32,308 nt of DNA from the NCBI GenBank assembly GCA_013002175.1, contig JABDKP010000187.1, positions 1 through 32,308 of the forward strand, given 5' to 3'. Shown in pieces: positions 30,056 to 32,308 of the stretch. The notes below the pieces were generated by a model. It saw only the letters and a list, made by a program, of their open reading frames with translations. It made no database searches and was not told the origin of the DNA. Positions within the stretch are counted from its first letter, which is position 1. Each line of letters opens with the position of its first letter. A program made the translations under genes and the position numbers. Source of the DNA: Ilumatobacter sp. (GTDB taxonomy: Bacteria; Actinomycetota; Acidimicrobiia; Acidimicrobiales; Ilumatobacteraceae).

Positions 30056-31435
30056 ATGACGACCCTGCCGCTCGACGGAGACGCCACATCGCACGCCGCG
30101 TTCTCCATCTCGCGACACATCCCGGCAGACGCCACCGCGAGCGTCCGCTCCGTCGGCGACCGACCGGTCGTCTGGGTCGAGTTCGCCGACGATGCCGACA
30201 TCGTCCGCCTGACGTCGGGCACATCGAGCGTGATCGAGGTGGCCGCCGAGGCCGCGCTCGACCAGCGGATGCCGCTGGTGATCACGATCTCCACCGCAGG
30301 AACCGACATCGTGGAGGGCATGGCGGCGCTGCACAGCTGGGGCCTCGTCGCGGCGACGCTGACGAAGTGCTCCGGCATCGTGCCGACCGTGATCATCGTC
30401 GACGGGCCGGCCGTGTCCGGGCCCGCACTCCTGCTCGGGCTCGCCGACTTCACCCTGATGACGAGCGCCAGTTATGCGTTCGTCAACGGCCCCGTGATGG
30501 TCGAACAGTTCACTGGCGTCGGCATCGACGTCGAGGAACTCGGCGGAGCGACGAACCATGCGAGATACACCGGGGTGCCGACGGCCGTGGTGGTCGACCG
30601 TGCTGCCGCAGTCGAAGCGGTCGAGATCCTGCTGTCGTACCTGCCGAGCCATGTCGACGAGGAGCCGCCGCGTTGGCCGAACGACGACCCGCCCGACCGC
30701 CCGTGCCCCGAGGCCGGCGACCAGATCCCGGCGTCGTCCACCGGCAGCTACGACGTGCGCAACGTGGCGAGTGCGATCGTCGACGAAGACTCGCTGCACG
30801 AGCTGCGTGACCGGTGGGCGACCAACGTGGTCACGGCGTTCGCCACGATCGACGGACGTCCGGTCGGCCTCGTCGCCAACCAGCCGATCGCACTCGCCGG
30901 CACGCTCGACATCCCCGCGTCGCAGAAGGCCGCACGCTTCGTTGCCCTGTGCGATGCGTTCAACCTGCCGATCATCACGCTCGTCGACACGCCGGGCTTC
31001 TACCCCGGCAAGGATCTCGAGTGGCGCGGGATGATCCGCCACGGCGCCCAGCTCGTGTTCGCGTACGGCGACGCATCCGTGCCGCGGATCTGCGTGATCC
31101 TGCGCAAGAGCTACGGCGGGGCATACATCGTGATGGACTCCAAGACGATGGGCAACGACCTGTGCCTCGCGTGGCCGTGGGCCGAGATCGCCGTGATGGG
31201 TGCCGGTCAGGCCGCGGCGATCCTGGCCCGGAGGTCGACCCCGGAGGAGCGGGCCGAGTTCGAGCGGGACTACGCCGAACGGCTGCTCAACCCGTACGTC
31301 GCCGCCGAACGCGGCGTCATCGACGCGGTGATCGATCCCGCCGAAACCCGCACCGAGATCGCCACCGCGCTCGCGCTGCTCGAAGACAAGCGCGAGGTGC
31401 TCGTCGAGCGCAAGCACGGCAACAGCCCGCTGTAG
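30056..31435 (+). CDS. Acyl-CoA carboxylase carboxyltransferase (beta) subunit
   Basis: This 459-residue crotonase-fold carboxyltransferase transfers CO2 from biotin to an acyl-CoA such as acetyl- or propionyl-CoA. The N-terminal half has LVITISTAGTDIVEGMAALH, IIVDGPAVSGPALLLGLADF and SYAFVNGPVMVEQFTG. The C-terminal half has VGLVANQPIALAGTLDIPAS, FVALCDAFNLPIITLVDTPG, RKSYGGAYIVMDSKTMG and AWPWAEIAVMGAGQAAAIL. It is shorter than typical AccD/PccB (about 510-540), mainly because the N-terminal lead-in is reduced and the first half is more divergent. No biotin carboxylase or BCCP gene is adjacent, so the partner alpha subunit must be elsewhere. The ATG at 30056 is set by the upstream -10; the earlier open frame overlaps lysR and is not conserved. 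Confidence 0.9.
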   Translation: MTTLPLDGDATSHAAFSISRHIPADATASVRSVGDRPVVWVEFADDADIVRLTSGTSSVIEVAAEAALDQRMPLVITISTAGTDIVEGMAALHSWGLVAATLTKCSGIVPTVIIVDGPAVSGPALLLGLADFTLMTSASYAFVNGPVMVEQFTGVGIDVEELGGATNHARYTGVPTAVVVDRAAAVEAVEILLSYLPSHVDEEPPRWPNDDPPDRPCPEAGDQIPASSTGSYDVRNVASAIVDEDSLHELRDRWATNVVTAFATIDGRPVGLVANQPIALAGTLDIPASQKAARFVALCDAFNLPIITLVDTPGFYPGKDLEWRGMIRHGAQLVFAYGDASVPRICVILRKSYGGAYIVMDSKTMGNDLCLAWPWAEIAVMGAGQAAAILARRSTPEERAEFERDYAERLLNPYVAAERGVIDAVIDPAETRTEIATALALLEDKREVLVERKHGNSPL

Positions 31436-31463
31436 CGGGCGGCACCGCACGCCGGCGCTACAG
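31430..31463. terminator. Bidirectional hairpin between convergent genes
   Basis: CTGTAGC (31430-31436) pairs with GCTACAG (31457-31463). Inner GC-rich segments (GGGCGG and CCGGCG) can add further pairs. It spans the stop codons of both the carboxyltransferase gene and the convergent FG-GAP gene (stop TAG at 31458-31460), so it can end both transcripts. Confidence 0.6.
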
Positions 31464-32308
31464 GCTGCAGCCGGACACCGACACCGACGTCAGCGACGTC
31501 GCGCCGTCGTAGACGAAGACCTCGGCGAGCGACGTGTCCCAGAACTTGCTCCAGAGCACGACCTCGAGGATCCCGTCGCCGTTGAGGTCGGCGATCGCGA
31601 GGACGCCGGCCCGCCCGATCGACGGGCGGCTCGTCCATGCCTGCGGGTAGTACTCGAACAGCGCCTGGTCGACGACGCGGCCGCCTGCGGTCGGGTAGCG
31701 GGCGTAGATCACGACGAAGTCGCCGGGGGCGCCGCCACCGTCGGTGATCTTCTCGAAGGTGACGAACACCTCCTCCACGCCGTCGCCGTCGAGGTCGGAA
31801 CGCAGCACCTCGACGACGTCGCCACCCGCTGGATCGACGCCGGCTGCGGACACGATCGACTCGCCGATCCGCTGGTAGTCGGCGGAGTGGATGCCCGATC
31901 GTCGAATGCCGCGCGGCTGCACGTTCCAGTCGGCAGCGAGGCCGATCGCGTGATACGAACCGTCGCCGGGCAGCTCCAGCGGTGTGCCGTCGATCACCGG
32001 GCCGCGCCGGTCGTCGATGCACACTGCGTCGGCACCGCCGTAGGTGTACCCCGACAGCGGACCGCCGAGGTCGACCGATGCGATCGCCACCGACGAGAAG
32101 GTCGGCGCAGGTGGCGGCGGGCTCCCGACATCGACGGCTACCCAACCCGTTCCGTCCCACGTTGCGAGCGGTGTCCACGCCCGATCGAGATCCCACCCGA
32201 CATGGACGGTCGTGATGCCCTGCGTGGGTATCGCCGCGGCGACCCGGCCGGTGGGCGGCGGGAGTTCGACGGGCGCAGGCGCCGCGGGCGGGTCGGTCGC
32301 GGGTGGGT
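31458..32308 (-). CDS. FG-GAP/VCBS-type protein, C-terminal part (cut by window edge)
   Basis: The frame is open from the window edge to the TAG at 31458 (283 codons), so the start is outside. The leading part is Pro/Ala-rich (PAAPAPVELPPPTGRVAA), then WTPLATWDGTGWVAVDVG. Further on are two Asp-rich calcium-loop motifs, RSDLDGDGVEEVFVTFE and IADLNGDGILEVVLWSKFW, typical of FG-GAP/VCBS beta-propeller repeats, each followed by a beta-strand pattern. Single Cys residues near the end (SVSGCSL) and in ADAVCIDDRRG may form a disulfide. It is probably an exported or cell-surface protein; the Pro-rich stretch resembles a linker after a signal or membrane anchor. No enzymatic motif is visible. Confidence 0.7.
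   Translation of the reverse strand, partial: PPATDPPAAPAPVELPPPTGRVAAAIPTQGITTVHVGWDLDRAWTPLATWDGTGWVAVDVGSPPPPAPTFSSVAIASVDLGGPLSGYTYGGADAVCIDDRRGPVIDGTPLELPGDGSYHAIGLAADWNVQPRGIRRSGIHSADYQRIGESIVSAAGVDPAGGDVVEVLRSDLDGDGVEEVFVTFEKITDGGGAPGDFVVIYARYPTAGGRVVDQALFEYYPQAWTSRPSIGRAGVLAIADLNGDGILEVVLWSKFWDTSLAEVFVYDGATSLTSVSVSGCSL

Overview
The window is high-GC DNA, about 68-70% G+C by eye, from a free-living actinobacterium. Protein style and gene content suggest the Acidimicrobiia/Ilumatobacter side of the phylum, which is an inference. The strongest clue is the minus-strand order ANTAR response regulator - polA - methyltransferase - rpsA - coaE - ... - uvrB. This matches the Mycobacterium tuberculosis pdtaR-polA-rpsA-coaE-uvrB neighbourhood, but here about 6.3 kb of other genes separate coaE from uvrB.

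Layout. (1) 1-3611, minus: the N-terminal part of uvrB, preceded by two overlapping CNNM/CBS (HlyC/CorC-type) membrane proteins. (2) 3758-7278, plus: a glutathione peroxidase whose catalytic residue is encoded by an in-frame UGA followed by a SECIS-like hairpin, then a translationally coupled trio of GCS2-type carboxylate-amine ligase, M20 amidohydrolase and gamma-glutamylcyclotransferase-like protein. (3) 7289-14745, minus: coaE, rpsA, a methyltransferase, polA, an ANTAR regulator, a small coiled-coil protein and a SCO6745-family protein. A tRNA gene with anticodon CAA and a short variable region follows at 14765-14841. (4) 14948-19311, plus: the type II fatty-acid synthesis operon fabD-fabH-fabG-acpP-fabF, with a fabZ-like dehydratase converging on it. 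FabD carries an unusual C-terminal biotinyl/lipoyl-like domain. (5) 19795-19915: two tandem copies of a palindromic repeat, one of which contains the stop codon of the next gene. (6) 19904-28835: a divergent seven-gene cluster with four ATP-grasp ligases, two alpha/beta-hydrolase esterases and a GCS2-CBS fusion protein. (7) 28836-32308: a LysR regulator, an acyl-CoA carboxylase carboxyltransferase, and a partial FG-GAP-type protein.

How the genes work together. Regions 3 and 4 are housekeeping (replication/repair, translation, CoA and fatty-acid synthesis). Region 2 looks like a peroxide-defence and gamma-glutamyl/thiol module built around a selenoenzyme. Region 6 is the best candidate for an undescribed system. 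Its genes overlap or nearly touch, it has at least five predicted ATP-dependent carboxylate-amine/thiol ligases plus two esterases, and it has no NRPS, carrier protein or visible precursor peptide. This implies stepwise ligation of free amino acids or small acids into a peptide-like metabolite, with the CBS pair sensing adenine nucleotides. The product cannot be read from the sequence.

Several genes have a TAnnnT box exactly 7-8 bases before the ATG, which suggests leaderless transcription is common here. No stretch longer than 300 bases lacks a gene. The intergenic spaces hold the promoters, hairpins and repeats listed below. No rRNA, CRISPR array, insertion sequence or phage gene was seen.
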